Source: an uncultured Ruminococcus sp. (GTDB taxonomy: Bacteria > Bacillota > Clostridia > Oscillospirales > Acutalibacteraceae). From it: DNA of 14,254 nt. Location of the stretch: assembly GCA_902773045.1 (NCBI GenBank), contig CACYDE010000287.1, forward strand, positions 1-14,254. The letters run 5' to 3'. A program made the translations under genes and the position numbers. Shown in pieces: positions 13,748 to 14,254 of this stretch. The notes beneath the pieces were generated by a model. It was not told where the DNA came from and did no database searches. It saw only the letters and a list, made by a program, of their open reading frames with translations. Every line of letters starts with the position of its first letter. Positions within the stretch are counted from its first letter, which is position 1.

Positions 13748-14050
13748 ATGGATCAGAGTACAGGCGGAATGCTGCAGCTCGTTTTAACAACGGTTGCCAT
13801 CGTAGTTGCCTTTTATTTCTTTTTGATCAGACCTCAGTCAAAAAAGCAAAAAGAAGAAGAAAACATGAGAAAAAATCTTGAGATCGGCGACGAGATCACA
13901 ACGATCGGAGGGATCATGGGAAGAGTCGTAAGCATCAACGACGATACGGATTCCATGGTTATCGAGACAGGCGCCGACAGAACGAAGCTCAGATTTAAAA
14001 AATGGGCTATTTCTTCCGTCAACACGGAGAAAGACGAAAACAAAAAATAA
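13748..14050 (+). CDS. yajC: Preprotein translocase subunit YajC
   Basis: A 100-residue single-pass membrane protein that accompanies SecDF at the SecYEG translocon. The membrane segment is at about 7-27 (GMLQLVLTTVAIVVAFYFFL in part), immediately followed by the family signature RPQSKKQKEEE. The cytosolic domain has GDEITTIGGIMGRVVSI and ends FKKWAISSV plus an acidic-lysine tail. The ATG at 13748 was chosen because AGGAAG ends 9 bases before it; the in-frame TTG at 13739 directly abuts that site. secD and secF, often next, are not found in the window: a hairpin and repeats follow instead. Confidence 0.94.
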   Translation: MDQSTGGMLQLVLTTVAIVVAFYFFLIRPQSKKQKEEENMRKNLEIGDEITTIGGIMGRVVSINDDTDSMVIETGADRTKLRFKKWAISSVNTEKDENKK

Positions 14051-14079
14051 TTTGTTCTGTTGTTCAGGTTCATAAAATT

Positions 14080-14105
14080 ATGCCCCCCGTTTTTTCGGGG
14101 GGCAT
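14080..14105 (+). terminator. Strong hairpin terminator after yajC
   Basis: ATGCCCCCCG (14080-14089), loop TTTTTT, CGGGGGGCAT (14096-14105): a perfect 10 bp stem 30 bases past the yajC stop. Downstream on the plus strand it is TTGCTTGGATTT, only fairly T-rich; on the minus side TAATTTTATG is equally so. It probably works in both directions. Confidence 0.75.
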
Positions 14106-14146
14106 TTGCTTGGATTTATATCATTTTCCTTTTAATCAAGGTTATA

Positions 14147-14192
14147 ACTCAAACTTCCCACATATTATTATACTATAGCAAACCAAACAAAT
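14147..14192 (+). repeat. Copy of the boundary motif with its extension
   Basis: ACTCAAACTTCCCACATA (14147-14164), then TATTATTATAC, then TATAGCAAACCAAACAAAT (14174-14192). The same two blocks occur at 12246-12283 without the insert of about 9 bases. From 14193 to the window end the sequence becomes GC-richer and unlike this repeat; I see no gene in it, though it may be the start of another repeat. Confidence 0.65.
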
Positions 14193-14254
14193 ATCCAGAC
14201 AAGTTCGACGCCCCGGTAAGCGCATAGCTGCGTTGTCGTCCTCGACATACGCCA

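Overview
The window looks like chromosomal DNA from a low-to-moderate GC Clostridia bacterium, most likely a Ruminococcus-type member of the Oscillospiraceae. The reasons are strong AGGAGG-like ribosome sites, TTGACA/TATAAT-like promoters, the mix of Firmicutes families (OmpR/PhoB-type regulator with kinase, DUF4342 proteins, HTH_26-type regulator, tgt-yajC) and intergenic spaces crowded with short dispersed repeats. The genus is an inference from style, not from a database match.

Layout. (1) 1-3020: a block with a decayed RNase HI fragment (298-646), a surface lipoprotein (756-1916), a small membrane protein (1938-2357) and a divergent small HTH regulator (2561-2797). About 75-85 bp inverted repeats lie at its two edges (122-207 and 2797-2871). 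A strong promoter with a direct-repeat operator candidate sits between the regulator and the membrane protein. (2) 3026-8167: a minus-strand run of six genes. In transcription order these are two DUF4342/UBA-like membrane proteins, a lipase, a SAM methyltransferase, an OmpR-type response regulator and its histidine kinase. A hairpin between the second DUF4342 gene and the lipase may split it into two units. (3) 8341-8931: about 590 bp without genes, made almost wholly of three repeat elements laid end to end. (4) 8932-11820: a tightly coupled minus-strand operon of a GH31 glycosidase, a NimA-like FMN-binding protein and a small unknown protein. Its promoter abuts a 281 bp element with terminal inverted repeats, so the element should be transcribed as a folded 5' leader. 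(5) 12488-14105: plus-strand tgt and yajC, with a separate promoter before yajC and a strong hairpin after it.

The unifying observation is a short motif, TATGTGGGAAGTTTAAG. It recurs five times (278, 2994, 8640, 12246, 14147) and falls at each boundary between the gene blocks, as if punctuating them. No classical defence system, CRISPR array, integrase, tRNA or rRNA is visible. The most promising undescribed items are the MITE-like leader of the glycosidase operon, the punctuation repeat, and the paired UBA-like membrane proteins with low-complexity linkers.
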